From assembly GCA_022402445.1 (NCBI GenBank), contig JAKRSF010000010.1, positions 1 through 64,000 of the forward strand: a stretch of DNA of 64,000 nucleotides. Reading direction: 5' to 3'. The DNA is from Cyanobacteriota bacterium. Lineage in GTDB: Bacteria > Cyanobacteriota > Cyanobacteriia > CACIAM-69d. Under the pieces are notes generated by a model that was not told the origin of the DNA, searched no databases, and saw only the letters and a program-made list of their open reading frames with translations. Both the position numbers and the translations under genes were made by a program. Positions 17,472 to 27,437 of this stretch are shown one piece after another (position 1 is the first letter of the stretch; each line of letters starts with the position of its first letter).

Positions 17472-20400
17472 TCAAGGGGTCCCGTAGCCGCCACCGCCCG
17501 GAGTTTCGATGACGATCGCGGCTCCGGCTTCCACATCCCGACTGGCGGTGCCCGGTAGGATTTCGCGATCGCCATTGGCCCGTTCTAGGATGTTGCGGCC
17601 CGGTTGGCCCGGTTGACCCCCTGCGAGACCCTCGGGGGCGATCGCGCGGCGATTGGACAAAATGCCCACGGCCATGGCTTCCCGGAAGCGGATTTTGCGG
17701 ATGACGCCGTGGCCGCCGTGGTAGCGTCCGGGGCCGCCGCTGCCCGGACGGATCGAAAATTCCTCCAGCAGCACCGGAAAACGCCATTCCAACACCTCCG
17801 GATCCGTCAGACGCGAATTGGTCATGTGGGTCTGGACCGCGTCGGTGCCGTGGAAGCCGTTGCCCGCGCCGGAGCCGCCGCAGATGGTTTCGTAATATTG
17901 GTGGCGCTCATTCCCAAAGGTGAGATTGTTCATGGTCCCTTGGCTGTGGGCCAGGATGCCCAGGGCGCTGTAGAGGGCATCGACGATCGCCTGGGAGGTT
18001 TCCACATTGCCCGCCACGACGGCGGCGGGGGCGCTGGGGGCCAGGAGGCTACCCTCGGGGATGTGGATGGTCAGGGGGGCGAGGCACCCGGCATTGAGGG
18101 GGATGGCGTCGTCCACGAGGGTGCGAAACACGTACAGGACGGCGGCCTTAGTGATGGCGGCGGGGGCGTTGAAATTATTGGGCTGCTGGGGGGAGGTGCC
18201 GCTGAAGTCAATGCGGGCCAGGTGGGAAGATCCCAGGCGATCGCGCTCTACGGTAATGCTCACTTGGATTTGGGCACCGCTGTCGAGCTGGACGGTGGCG
18301 CTGCCATCGGTGAGGGCCGCGATCGCGCGGCGGACACAGGCTTCGGCGTTGGTCTGCACATGGTGGGTGTAGGCCCGCACCGTATCGAGGCCGTGGGTGG
18401 TGATCGCCCGCTCCAGTTCCCGGATGCCCCGCTCGTTGGCGGCGATTTGCGCTTGCAGATCCGCGAGGTTTTGCTCCGGGTTGCGGGCAGGGTGGGGGCC
18501 GCTTGTGAGATATTCCCGTAACGTGGCCTCCTGGAATGCGCCATTCTCGACGATCAGGACGTTATCGAGCAGGACGCCTTCCTCCGCGATCGCGGTGCTG
18601 TGGGGGGGCATGGAACCGGGGGTGATGCCGCCGATGTCCGCATGGTGGCCGCGCGAGGCGACGAAAAAGTCCGGGCGATCACCGGAATCGACGAAAACCG
18701 GCGTAATCACCGTGATATCGGGCAGATGGGTGCCGCCGTTGTAGGGATTATTGGAGGCGTAGACCTGGCCGGGAACGAGGGTCGCGCCGCGATCGCGCAG
18801 GAGGGCCACCACGCTCTCGCCCATGGAGCCCAGGTGGACGGGGATATGGGGGGCATTGGCGACCAGTTGCCCCGCCCCATCGAACAGGGCGCAGGAAAAG
18901 TCTAATCGTTCCTTGATATTGACGGAATGGCTGGTATTTTGCAGCGTCACGCCCATCTGTTCCGCGATCGCGCTGAAGAGATTATTGAAAATTTCCAGCT
19001 TCACCGGATCGACCCGCTGAGGATCAATGCTTTGGGCTTTAGTTTGGGTGTCGGTGGCCGTGGGCGCGATCGCGGCGGCTTGGCGAGTAAAAATTAGGCC
19101 GCCCGTGTCGTTCATCGTCGCCGCCCAGCCCGGTTCGAGGATATTGGTGCCCGTGGTTTCCAGGATCGACGCGGGTCCGACCAACTGATCTCCCGGCTGC
19201 AACTGCTCCCGCCGAAAAATGGGCGCATCCCACCAGTGATCGCCCGTAAACATGGGCCGCACGGCGATGGGGACGGGGGGATGCGATCGTGTTTTGGCTA
19301 ATGTCTGCTCCGGCGGGGCCACGCTCCCTTCAATAAATTCCAGGGCGATCGCCTCCACCACCAGGGGTTTATCGGCCATGACAAAACCGTAGTGCCGCCG
19401 GTGCAGATCCTCAAAACTGACCCGCAGTAGATCCGGCGGCCCGTAGGGGACCACCAGGGGCGAGTCGGTGCCGCCATAGCGCAGGCGCACGGTGGCGATC
19501 CGCTGGGCGGGCTGGCCGATGACGGTTTCCAGTTCCCTGGCGATCGCGGCAAAAGCCTCCTCCAGCACCGGCGCGATCGCGTCATCGAGGGGTTGTTCAA
19601 TGGCCCGCTCACGGATTTCCCGCACCGCCGCCAAGCCCATGCCATAGGCCGACAGCACCCCCGCGTAGGGATGGATAAAAATCCGCGTCATGCCCAGGGC
19701 GTCCGCGATCGCGCAGGCATGTTGGCCCCCCGCCCCGCCGAAGCAGCACAGGACCGATCGCGTCACATCCACCCCCCGCTGGATCGAAATTTTTTTAATC
19801 GCATTCGCCATGTTCTCCACCGCGATCGCCAAAAATCCCGCCGCCACCGCCTCCGGCGCGCGATCGTCCCCCGTCGCCGCCAGAATCCGCGCCGCCAACG
19901 CCGCAAAGCGATCGCGCACCACCGCCCCATCCAGCGGTTGATCCCCCGTCCGCCCAAACACCGGCGGGAAAAATTCCGGTTGCAGCTTCCCGACGCGCAC
20001 ATTGCAATCGGTCACCGTCAGCGGCCCGCCCCGCCCATAGGCCGCCGGTCCCGGATTCGCCCCCGCCGACGCCGGACCCACCCGATAGCGCAGGCCATCG
20101 AACTGCAAAATCGAGCCGCCCCCCGCCGCCACCGTATGGATCGCCATCATCGGCGTCCGCAGCCGCACCCCCGCCACCTCCGTCTCGAACTGGCGCTCAT
20201 ACTCGCCGCCGTAGCGGGCCACATCCGTTGAGGTGCCCCCCATATCGAACGTGATCAAATCATCAAAGCCCGCCGCCAAGCAGGTTTGCACCGCCCCGAC
20301 AATGCCCCCCGCTGGCCCCGACAGCACACTGTCTTTCCCCTGGAACCGGGCCGCTGGGGTGAGGCCGCCGTTGGATTGCATGAAGAAGAGGGGCAAGGAA

Positions 20401-21167
20401 TCGGCCAAATCCCCCGATTGAGGGTCCTGATGGTCCCCGGCCCCCAGTTCCGCCACCACGCGATCGACGTAGCGCCGCAGGATGGGGGACAGGTAGGCAT
20501 CCACCGCCGTGGTGTCCCCCCGGCTGACGAATTTGATTAACGGGCTGACCTGGTGGGAGACGGAGATTTGGGTGAAGCCGATCGCCCGGGCGATCGCGGC
20601 AATTTGGGTTTCATGGTCCGGGTAGCGGTAGCCATGCATCAAGGCGATCGCGCAACTGTGGATCCCTGCCCGAAAGGCTTCCCGAAGCTGGGCCGCGATC
20701 GCCGCGCGGGCATCGGCATCGAGGGGGCGCACCACCTGACCGTGGGCATCGATCCGCTCCGCCACCTCCACCACCCGCTCATAGACCAGATCCGGCCGCT
20801 GGATTTCCAGGGCAAAAATATCGGGCCGATGCTGGGGACCAATGCGCAACGCATCCCGAAACCCTTCGGTCACCACGAGAACGACGCGATCGCCCTTCCG
20901 TTCCAGCAGGGCATTGGTGGCGACGGTGGTGCCGGTTTTGATCGCCGCGATCGCCTCGATGGGGACGCGATCGCCCGGTTGCAGCCCCATCAAATCGCGA
21001 ATCCCCTGGACCGGCGCATCGCCGTAGCGCTCCGGATTTTCCGACAGCAGCTTGTGGGTGACCACCGCCCCATCCGGCCGCAGGGCCACCAAATCCGTGA
21101 ACGTGCCGCCGCGATCGATCCAAAAATGCCAGCGGCCCGTGGGGTTAGAAGCAGGGGGAATCGTCAT
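17472..21167 (-). CDS. 5-oxoprolinase / hydantoinase A-B fusion
   Basis: 1231 residues. The N-terminal half is HyuA-like with the ATP-site start [14 protein letters not shown], later [15 protein letters not shown] and [19 protein letters not shown]. The C-terminal half, from about residue 720, is HyuB-like ([40 protein letters not shown], then [24 protein letters not shown]). The full-length fusion is typical of ATP-dependent 5-oxoprolinase, which opens 5-oxoproline to glutamate in glutathione turnover. ATG 21167 is chosen. It is divergent from ldpA with about 180 bases between. Confidence 0.92.
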   Translation of the reverse strand: MTIPPASNPTGRWHFWIDRGGTFTDLVALRPDGAVVTHKLLSENPERYGDAPVQGIRDLMGLQPGDRVPIEAIAAIKTGTTVATNALLERKGDRVVLVVTEGFRDALRIGPQHRPDIFALEIQRPDLVYERVVEVAERIDAHGQVVRPLDADARAAIAAQLREAFRAGIHSCAIALMHGYRYPDHETQIAAIARAIGFTQISVSHQVSPLIKFVSRGDTTAVDAYLSPILRRYVDRVVAELGAGDHQDPQSGDLADSLPLFFMQSNGGLTPAARFQGKDSVLSGPAGGIVGAVQTCLAAGFDDLITFDMGGTSTDVARYGGEYERQFETEVAGVRLRTPMMAIHTVAAGGGSILQFDGLRYRVGPASAGANPGPAAYGRGGPLTVTDCNVRVGKLQPEFFPPVFGRTGDQPLDGAVVRDRFAALAARILAATGDDRAPEAVAAGFLAIAVENMANAIKKISIQRGVDVTRSVLCCFGGAGGQHACAIADALGMTRIFIHPYAGVLSAYGMGLAAVREIRERAIEQPLDDAIAPVLEEAFAAIARELETVIGQPAQRIATVRLRYGGTDSPLVVPYGPPDLLRVSFEDLHRRHYGFVMADKPLVVEAIALEFIEGSVAPPEQTLAKTRSHPPVPIAVRPMFTGDHWWDAPIFRREQLQPGDQLVGPASILETTGTNILEPGWAATMNDTGGLIFTRQAAAIAPTATDTQTKAQSIDPQRVDPVKLEIFNNLFSAIAEQMGVTLQNTSHSVNIKERLDFSCALFDGAGQLVANAPHIPVHLGSMGESVVALLRDRGATLVPGQVYASNNPYNGGTHLPDITVITPVFVDSGDRPDFFVASRGHHADIGGITPGSMPPHSTAIAEEGVLLDNVLIVENGAFQEATLREYLTSGPHPARNPEQNLADLQAQIAANERGIRELERAITTHGLDTVRAYTHHVQTNAEACVRRAIAALTDGSATVQLDSGAQIQVSITVERDRLGSSHLARIDFSGTSPQQPNNFNAPAAITKAAVLYVFRTLVDDAIPLNAGCLAPLTIHIPEGSLLAPSAPAAVVAGNVETSQAIVDALYSALGILAHSQGTMNNLTFGNERHQYYETICGGSGAGNGFHGTDAVQTHMTNSRLTDPEVLEWRFPVLLEEFSIRPGSGGPGRYHGGHGVIRKIRFREAMAVGILSNRRAIAPEGLAGGQPGQPGRNILERANGDREILPGTASRDVEAGAAIVIETPGGGGYGTP

Positions 21168-21347
21168 GGCAAAGGCGTTTTGAAAAGGCAACGGCGGTGG
21201 GGGGCTCCCTAGTTCAGGATACCGAAGCGTCCATGGCCCCCGAAACTGGGCCGAAAAGGGGGGTGGGCGTCCGGAGCGATCGCGGGTGGGGATCAAAAAT
21301 TTGGCCGAATCTTCCCCTTTTTCGGAGAGGAGTTCTAGCATAAGAAC

Positions 21348-22436
21348 GTGGCCGATCCCTCTTCCCCCCTGATGGCATTGCGTGAAGGGCGGTGGTTCAA
21401 GCTGATCTGCGGCGCGAGCTTCCAGCACCTTCCCGCCATTCGCAGCCTCGCCCTAGCCTATGGTCTCGCCGGGGCGCATTGTATTGATGTGGCTGCCGAT
21501 CCGGCGGTGGTGGCGGCGGTGCGGTCTGCCTGGGCGATCGCCCCAACCCTAGGATTCACCCCGCCCGATTGGACGCCGCCGTGGTTGATGGTGAGCCTCA
21601 ATGACGGGGAGGATCCCCACTTCCGTAAGGCTTTTTTTGACCCGGCCACCTGCCCGCCGGACTGCCAACGCCCCTGCGAACAGGTGTGCCCCACCCAGGC
21701 GATTGCCGCGTGGCCCAATAGCGAAGGAATTACCCCCGGCATCCTAGAACCGCTGTGCTATGGCTGTGGCCGCTGTTTGCCCGTGTGTCCCCATGGGCGG
21801 ATCATTGCCCACTATCGGGGCCTGTCGCCGGTGCGGGTGGGGCCGCTGCTGCTGGAAATGGCCCCGGATGCCCTGGAAATCCATACGCAAATTGGCCGCG
21901 ATCGCGCCTTCGAGCGGCTGTGGCGGGTGATTGCGCCGGATTTGTTGGGGCAGATCAAACTGGTGGCCGTCAGTTGTCCGGGCGGACCGGGCCATGGGGA
22001 CTACCTCAAAACCCTGTACGACATCATGGCTCCGGATTTGGCGATCGCGGACTGCACCCTGCTCTGGCAAACGGACGGACGCCCCATGAGCGGCGACATC
22101 GGCGGCGGCACCACCCACGCGGCGATCGCCCTGGCCCAGGAAACCCTTGCCCTCAACCTCCCCGGCTTTGTGCAGTTGGCAGGCGGCACGAACGACCACA
22201 CCTGGCCCAGACTGCAAGCCCTGGGGCTCCTCGACGCGATCGCGGGGGTGGCCTACGGGGGCTATGGGCGATCGCAACTGCAACCGATCTTTGACGAACT
22301 CGACGCGATCGCCCACGATCGCGGCCAAGCCCTCAACCTAGAGGACATCCCCCCCCTACTGCACCGGGCCGTGGACCGCGCCCGCGCGATCGTTGGCCTC
22401 CATCACCCCGCCCCCGCCACCCCCATGCCCCCCTAA
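21348..22436 (+). CDS. ldpA: light-dependent period modulator, iron-sulfur protein
   Basis: About 362 residues. Two 4Fe-4S cysteine sets are visible, [17 protein letters not shown] and [14 protein letters not shown]. The N-terminus [44 protein letters not shown] matches cyanobacterial LdpA. LdpA senses cellular redox state and feeds it to the KaiABC clock. The start is GTG 21348 or ATG 21372; a GGAGAGGAG tract lies at 21324-21332. No kai gene is in the window. It is followed 69 bases later by the R3H ATPase on the same strand. Confidence 0.88.
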   Translation: MADPSSPLMALREGRWFKLICGASFQHLPAIRSLALAYGLAGAHCIDVAADPAVVAAVRSAWAIAPTLGFTPPDWTPPWLMVSLNDGEDPHFRKAFFDPATCPPDCQRPCEQVCPTQAIAAWPNSEGITPGILEPLCYGCGRCLPVCPHGRIIAHYRGLSPVRVGPLLLEMAPDALEIHTQIGRDRAFERLWRVIAPDLLGQIKLVAVSCPGGPGHGDYLKTLYDIMAPDLAIADCTLLWQTDGRPMSGDIGGGTTHAAIALAQETLALNLPGFVQLAGGTNDHTWPRLQALGLLDAIAGVAYGGYGRSQLQPIFDELDAIAHDRGQALNLEDIPPLLHRAVDRARAIVGLHHPAPATPMPP

Positions 22437-22505
22437 ATCCCCCGGCTCCCCTGGATCCACCCCTTCATATCCCCCTTTTAATTGCCCCCTTACCGTCCCC
22501 TTTGC

Positions 22506-24308
22506 ATGGCTAGCCCCGACTCCCAAGCCCCCCGCACCCCCAGCCACGGCCCCGAGGCGATCGACCTGGGCCGCACCCAACGCACCGACGACCTCGGACA
22601 ACTCCTGGCCATCCTGCCCGAGGCCATCCGCCAAGCGGTCCTGGCCCATCCCCAGCACCGGGATCTCATCGAAGTGGTCATGGACCTCGGGCGGCTCCCC
22701 GAAGCCCGCTTTCTGCACGGGGCCGAATACCTGAGCGATCGCCCCATCACCCGCGACGACATCGACCACAGCATCAACCGCGTGGGCCACTTCGGCGGCG
22801 ACAACCGCGCGGGCCTCGAACAAACCCTCCACCGCATCAGCGCCATCCGCAACCGCCAGGGCCACATCATCGGCCTCACCTGCCGCGTGGGCCGCGCCGT
22901 CTTTGGCACCATCGCCATGATCCGCGACCTGGTGGAAACGGGCCGCTCCATTCTCATGCTCGGTCGTCCCGGCGTCGGCAAAACCACCGCCCTGCGCGAA
23001 ATTGCCCGCGTCCTGGCCGATGACCTCGATAAGCGCGTCGTGATCATCGACACCTCCAACGAAATTGCTGGCGATGGCGATGTGCCCCACCCCGCGATCG
23101 GCCGCGCCCGCCGGATGCAAGTCGCCACCCCCGAACTCCAGCACCAGGTGATGATCGAAGCGGTGGAAAACCACATGCCCGAAGTGATCGTCATTGACGA
23201 AATCAGCACGGAACTGGAGGCCCTGGCCGCCCGCACGATCGCGGAGCGGGGCGTTCAACTGGTCGGCACCGCCCACGGCAACCAGCTCGCCAACTTGATC
23301 AAAAACCCAACCCTCTCCGACCTCGTCGGCGGCATCCAGTCCGTCACCCTCGGGGACGAAGAGGCGCGGCGGCGCGGCTCCCAGAAAACCGTCCTGGAAC
23401 GGAAAGCCCCGCCCACCTTTGAAATCGCCGTGGAAATGCAGGAACGGCAGCGCTGGGTGGTCCATGAGGATGTGGCCACCACGATTGATACCCTCCTGCG
23501 GGGCCGCGCCCCCGAAACCCAAACCCGCACCGTCAGCGACGAGGGCAAGGTCACCGTGACCCGGGAGCTACCGGGCGGCGGCGGCGGAGCCCTGCGTCCC
23601 AATGCCCCGCGCGAAATGGCAACTCCGGGCGGTTGGCGCACCTCGGGCCGCATGGTGCCCCTGCCCGCTGGCCCGACCCTGGTGACAACGCCGACGGTGG
23701 CGGTGCCCCTCACGCCGGCCCAGGAATTTCAGCAGTTGCTCGATCGCTCGGAGCGCCTCGGTTTGGCCCCGACGGAGGATGACGGGCGCATTGAGGGATT
23801 TACCTACATTTACCCCTACGCCATCAGCCGCCATCAGCTTGAGCAGGCCATCAGTTTGCTGGATTTGCCCGTGCTGCTGACCAAGGAATTGGATACGGCG
23901 GATGCGGTCATTGCCCTGCGATCGCACCTGAAGAACCACACCAAATTGCGCCATCTGGCCAAGGCGCGCCAACTGCCGATCTATATCGTCAAGAGCAACA
24001 GCACGGTGCAGATTGGCAAGACCCTCAAGCGCATCCTCAAGCTGGAGGACGAGGTGGACGAAAGCCCGTCGGAAACCCTGGATCTGCGGCTGCTCAGCAA
24101 CCACGGCAGTGATGATGAAATGGAGGCCCTGGAGGAGGCGCGCCTCGCGGTGGAGCAGATTGTTCTGCCGAAGGGTCAGCCGGTGGAGCTGCTGCCGCGA
24201 TCGGCCAAGGTGCGGAAGATGCAGCATGAGCTGGTGGAGCATTATCAACTCACGTCCAATAGTTTTGGCGATGAGCCCAATCGCCGCCTGCGGATCTATC
24301 CGGCCTAG
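22506..24308 (+). CDS. AAA ATPase with C-terminal R3H domain (Ycf45/SpoIIIAA-like)
   Basis: About 600 residues. Walker A is GRPGVGKT (about 153-160), Walker B VIVIDEIS, and the region around IIDTSNEIAGDGD is typical of the Ycf45/SpoIIIAA-like group. The end carries an R3H single-strand nucleic-acid-binding domain (KVRKMQHELVEHYQLTSNSFG, RRLRIYP). Present in nearly all cyanobacteria and some plastids; precise function unknown. ATG 22506 follows a T/C-rich leader. A long in-frame antisense reading exists but is a shadow. Confidence 0.85.
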   Translation: MASPDSQAPRTPSHGPEAIDLGRTQRTDDLGQLLAILPEAIRQAVLAHPQHRDLIEVVMDLGRLPEARFLHGAEYLSDRPITRDDIDHSINRVGHFGGDNRAGLEQTLHRISAIRNRQGHIIGLTCRVGRAVFGTIAMIRDLVETGRSILMLGRPGVGKTTALREIARVLADDLDKRVVIIDTSNEIAGDGDVPHPAIGRARRMQVATPELQHQVMIEAVENHMPEVIVIDEISTELEALAARTIAERGVQLVGTAHGNQLANLIKNPTLSDLVGGIQSVTLGDEEARRRGSQKTVLERKAPPTFEIAVEMQERQRWVVHEDVATTIDTLLRGRAPETQTRTVSDEGKVTVTRELPGGGGGALRPNAPREMATPGGWRTSGRMVPLPAGPTLVTTPTVAVPLTPAQEFQQLLDRSERLGLAPTEDDGRIEGFTYIYPYAISRHQLEQAISLLDLPVLLTKELDTADAVIALRSHLKNHTKLRHLAKARQLPIYIVKSNSTVQIGKTLKRILKLEDEVDESPSETLDLRLLSNHGSDDEMEALEEARLAVEQIVLPKGQPVELLPRSAKVRKMQHELVEHYQLTSNSFGDEPNRRLRIYPA

Positions 24309-24313
24309 GGGCT

Positions 24314-24356
24314 GGGGCGATCGCGGGGGGAGAGGATCCAAGGCCGCGATCGCCCC
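24314..24356 (+). terminator. 13-base-pair HIP1 hairpin after the R3H gene
   Basis: GGGGCGATCGCGG (24314-24326) and CCGCGATCGCCCC (24344-24356) are perfect inverted repeats separated by 17 bases, five bases after the stop codon. Each arm contains a complete HIP1 octamer. Only TAGCTTT follows, so termination strength is uncertain. Confidence 0.6.
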
Positions 24357-24600
24357 TAGCTTTCGCAAATTTGAATGGGTTTTGTGATTGTGGTTCGGCG
24401 CGATCGCGGCACCGGCCCCAAAAGGACAAAAACCAGCTAAAAATGCACAAAAAAAACTTCTCAACCCAGGGGAGGGAGAGAAGCCAATCCTTCATTAATT
24501 ATGGGGGAAATGCGCTTTGTAGCGAGCGGGGGCAAATGACTACTGGTTTGGGGAACCTTTAAGTCAGGGGGAATTGCCTTCCCGATCTGGCGCATGAATC

Positions 24601-24606
24601 TATAAT
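24601..24606 (+). promoter_or_regulatory. orphan TATAAT -10 element
   Basis: A perfect TATAAT inside CTATAATGGGCG. The identical 12-mer forms the putative hetR -10 region at 49810-49821. No good -35 is at 16-18 bases; TTGCCT at 24574-24579 is 21 bases away. No plus-strand gene follows. Confidence 0.35.
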
Positions 24607-24654
24607 GGGCGGCGCTTGTTTGCGTTGCTGTTTAAATTTCTCGCGGGGATGTCC

Positions 24655-24670
24655 AAGTTATGTATAACTT
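24655..24670. repeat. 16-base palindrome AAGTTAT-GT-ATAACTT
   Basis: Perfect inverted repeat of 7-base arms around GT, about 45 bases downstream of the orphan TATAAT box and 45 bases beyond the 3' end of the site-2 protease gene. Its A+T-rich arms stand out in G+C-rich surroundings. It could be an operator or an RNA hairpin. Confidence 0.55.
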
Positions 24671-24715
24671 CGGCCCGCGCCGCGATCGCGCCCCCGGAAG
24701 CCCAGGGAAACCTAG

Positions 24716-26221
24716 CTAGCCCCCAATGCCCAGACGACCGGCGAGGCTCGGGGTCAGGGGCAGCAGGGTGGCCACCATCAGGAAGAGCACCAGTAACCCC
24801 AGGGCGGCGCGGGCATCGTCCGGTTCGCTGAGTTCCTCGAGGGCGGGCCGCTCCAGATCCCGTTGCAGGAAGACGATCGCGATCGCCCAGTAGAGGGCCA
24901 GGGGCGTGGTCAAGGACGCCAGGGCTAGCAGGACCAGGGTGCCGATGGTGGTGCGGCGGGCGACGGTGCGGCCATAGATGGCCTGGACGATGCGGCCCCC
25001 GTCCAGTTGCCCCGCCGGTAGGAGGTTGATGGCATTGATCACCAGGCCCAGCCAGCCCACCACCACCAGGGGATCGATGTCCACGGTGGTATTGGTCAGT
25101 TCCGCCCCGAGGACGAGTTTAGCCAGGGTACCCACGAGGATTGAGCCCTGGAAAAATTCAGCCGGGATTTGGAAGGGGCTGCCAGGATGGGACAGCTCAA
25201 GGCCCACCAGCAGGAACAGCAGGGAGAGGATGCCCCCCGCGATCGGCCCCGCGAGGGCGATGTCGCACAGGGTTTGACGGTTGGGCAACAGCGACAGAAA
25301 CCGGTTGAAGGAGCCAAAGGAGCCGATCTGGAGCACCGGCAGGAAGAAGGGCAGACTGAGCTTGACGTTCTCCCGGCGGGCAACGATTTGGTGGGCCAGT
25401 TCGTGGGTGCCTAAAACCGCCAGTAACCCGAGGCCGATGGGTAGGGTTTCGGCGAAGCGATCGGGGCTCTGGAACAGGTCAAATCCCAAAAGCAGGCCGC
25501 TGGCGGCAAAGCAGGTGGCTCCGGTGGCGATCGCGAGGAACCCAACTAAAATCGTTTGGCCGATGGAGAGGGGTTTGGGGTCATTGCTGCTGGGCAGGAC
25601 GACGACGGTGGGCCGCTTTTCGGCGTTTTCGATCATGAACAGGCGGTAGCGATCGCCCAGGCGCTCCGTCAGTTTTTGGCTGAGGGTGGTGTGGACCGCC
25701 ACGGGATCGGCCCCCCGTAAATTGCCCTTGAAGATGGCCCCGTCCTGGAAGGGGGTCGTTTCCGTCACGAAATAGGTATCAATGCCGAAAATGCCCTGGA
25801 TCGCCTTGAGGTCATCGGCGGGCATGGGGTGCAGGTCAGGGAAATTCGGCTGGCCCTGGGGCATGGGGGGCAGGGGCGATCGCGCCGGATCTTCGGTGCC
25901 ATCTGTCGGGGCGGGATCCGCGATCGCGGGGGGCGGCGGCGGCGGCAGTTCCTTCGCCAGGGTCCGCAGGCGGTTGCCCAGGGCGATATAGAGACCCGTG
26001 GACAGGGCCAGCACCAGCAGCACCCCCGCCAAACTCAGGTAAATGCCAAAGGCAAACAGCAGGAAAAACACCAGCCAAGGCAGCATCAGCACCACCGACT
26101 GCAACCAGGCCAGCACCCCAAGCTTGCCGTAGGGACGGGCGCGATAGAACCCCCACCCAAGGATCACCGCCGCTGATGTGGCGATCGCGACGGTGGCGAA
26201 ATTTTCAAATGCGAACGGCAT
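24716..26221 (-). CDS. site-2 intramembrane metalloprotease (EGY1-like)
   Basis: 501 residues. The zinc-binding motif HELAHQ lies in LGTHELAHQIVARRENVKLSLPFFLP, and the second signature is NLLPAGQLDGGRI. At least eight hydrophobic helices are spread over the protein, with a Pro-rich cytoplasmic linker (about 90-125) and a soluble domain before the catalytic helix. Such S2P-family proteases cleave membrane-held regulators; the cyanobacterial/plastid EGY-type group is linked to thylakoid development. ATG 26221 (MPFAFENF) is chosen over a longer version. Confidence 0.9.
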   Translation of the reverse strand: MPFAFENFATVAIATSAAVILGWGFYRARPYGKLGVLAWLQSVVLMLPWLVFFLLFAFGIYLSLAGVLLVLALSTGLYIALGNRLRTLAKELPPPPPPAIADPAPTDGTEDPARSPLPPMPQGQPNFPDLHPMPADDLKAIQGIFGIDTYFVTETTPFQDGAIFKGNLRGADPVAVHTTLSQKLTERLGDRYRLFMIENAEKRPTVVVLPSSNDPKPLSIGQTILVGFLAIATGATCFAASGLLLGFDLFQSPDRFAETLPIGLGLLAVLGTHELAHQIVARRENVKLSLPFFLPVLQIGSFGSFNRFLSLLPNRQTLCDIALAGPIAGGILSLLFLLVGLELSHPGSPFQIPAEFFQGSILVGTLAKLVLGAELTNTTVDIDPLVVVGWLGLVINAINLLPAGQLDGGRIVQAIYGRTVARRTTIGTLVLLALASLTTPLALYWAIAIVFLQRDLERPALEELSEPDDARAALGLLVLFLMVATLLPLTPSLAGRLGIGG

Positions 26222-26403
26222 GGCCGGTGGTCTTCCTCTCTGCTGCAATGGGCTAGGCAACGCTGAAGCGACGACCCTACGGCTGCCGAAAGGGGGCCAA
26301 ATGCCCGCTGGGTCGGCTCCTGATCATCCTATCGCACGGCCTAGGATCGCCGATCGCGCGGGGGGAGCGGAATGCCGAACCATGGCCGAGGGGTTTGGAA
26401 GGG

Positions 26404-27381
26404 CTAGGGGCTGGCATCGGTGGGGGCGATCGCCGCGATCGCGGGGCGCACCTGACCCCCATGGTCCGCCAGCAGCCGTTCCGCCGCCGCCAAATCCAGG
26501 CCGGTCCAGTGCATCACCAGGGCAAGCTTGACCCGATTCCCGGCGCGATCGAGCAGGGCCGTCGCCTCCGATCGCCCGCACCCGGTCAAATCCCGCACAA
26601 TCCGCACGGCGCGATCGCGCAATTTCGTATTGGTCACCGCCACATCCACCATGCGATTGCCGTAGACCTTGCCCAGGTGGACCATCGCCCCGGTGGAGAT
26701 GATATTCAAGGCCATTTTTGTGGCGGTGCCCGCCTTCAGGCGCGTGGAACCCGCGAGGATTTCCGGCCCGGTCAGCAGGCGAATGTCCGCATCCACCCCA
26801 TCACCGGGCGGCGGCACTTGATCCACCGGCACGCAGGCCATAAACACGGTTTTCGCGCCAGCGCTGCGGGCCGCATGGATGGCCCCGTGGACATAGGGGG
26901 TCGTGCCGCCAGCGGTGATGCCCACCACCGTATCGAGGGGGCCGATTTGGCGCTGGGCGATCGCGGCGGCCCCATCCTCTGCCCGATCTTCGAGGGCTTC
27001 AGAACTGCGCACCAGGGCCGCATCCCCCCCCGCAAGAATCCCCTGCACCATTTCGGGATCCGAGCAGAAGGTGGGGGGACATTCCGCCGCATCCAGCACC
27101 CCGAGCCGCCCGCTGGTGCCCGCCCCCACGTAGAACAGCCGCCCGCCCGATCGCAACGACGCCGCCGCCAAATCAATCGCCCGCGCCAAGGGCTCCCGCG
27201 CCCCCGCGATCGCCGCGACGGTTTTGAGATCCTCCTGGTTGAACAAATCCACCAGCTCCAGCGACGATCGCCGGTCGAGATCCTGGCTGGCGGGATTGGC
27301 CTGCTCCGTCAGCAGATGGCCGCGATCGTCACCACTGGCGATCGCGGGGGATACGGGGGCGTCTACAGACTCATTCGGCAT
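26404..27381 (-). CDS. murQ: N-acetylmuramic acid 6-phosphate etherase
   Basis: 325 residues. The SIS-domain sugar-phosphate site is clear (GGRLFYVGAGTSGRLGVLDAAECPPTF), followed by GGDAALVRSSE, GITAGGTTPYV and the C-terminal TNTKLRDRAVRIVRDLTG. MurQ splits the lactyl ether of MurNAc-6-P to recycle cell-wall sugar to GlcNAc-6-P. ATG 27381 (MPNESVDAP) is preferred over GTG 27435. The RlpA-like protein gene ends 57 bases upstream on the same strand, making a peptidoglycan-related pair. Confidence 0.93.
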   Translation of the reverse strand: MPNESVDAPVSPAIASGDDRGHLLTEQANPASQDLDRRSSLELVDLFNQEDLKTVAAIAGAREPLARAIDLAAASLRSGGRLFYVGAGTSGRLGVLDAAECPPTFCSDPEMVQGILAGGDAALVRSSEALEDRAEDGAAAIAQRQIGPLDTVVGITAGGTTPYVHGAIHAARSAGAKTVFMACVPVDQVPPPGDGVDADIRLLTGPEILAGSTRLKAGTATKMALNIISTGAMVHLGKVYGNRMVDVAVTNTKLRDRAVRIVRDLTGCGRSEATALLDRAGNRVKLALVMHWTGLDLAAAERLLADHGGQVRPAIAAIAPTDASP

Positions 27382-27437
27382 GGTTAGGCGATCGGTGACG
27401 GGTGATCGGTCATGGGAAATGGGACGATGGCCCACCC

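Larger units (their letters stand above)
24309..24715. other. intergenic region with HIP1 hairpin, TATAAT box and palindrome
   Basis: 407 bases between convergent genes. It holds a HIP1 stem-loop (24314-24356), an A-rich stretch (24420-24470), a TATAAT hexamer (24601-24606) in a G+C-rich setting and a perfect palindrome (24655-24670). No protein-coding frame is convincing. A plus-strand promoter here has no gene to serve, because the next gene is antisense, so a small RNA is possible. Confidence 0.5.

Noticed and set aside
22356-23522. 388-codon minus-strand frame opposite the R3H ATPase
   Set aside because: Ala/Gly/Asp-rich shadow of a gene with clear Walker motifs on the other strand.
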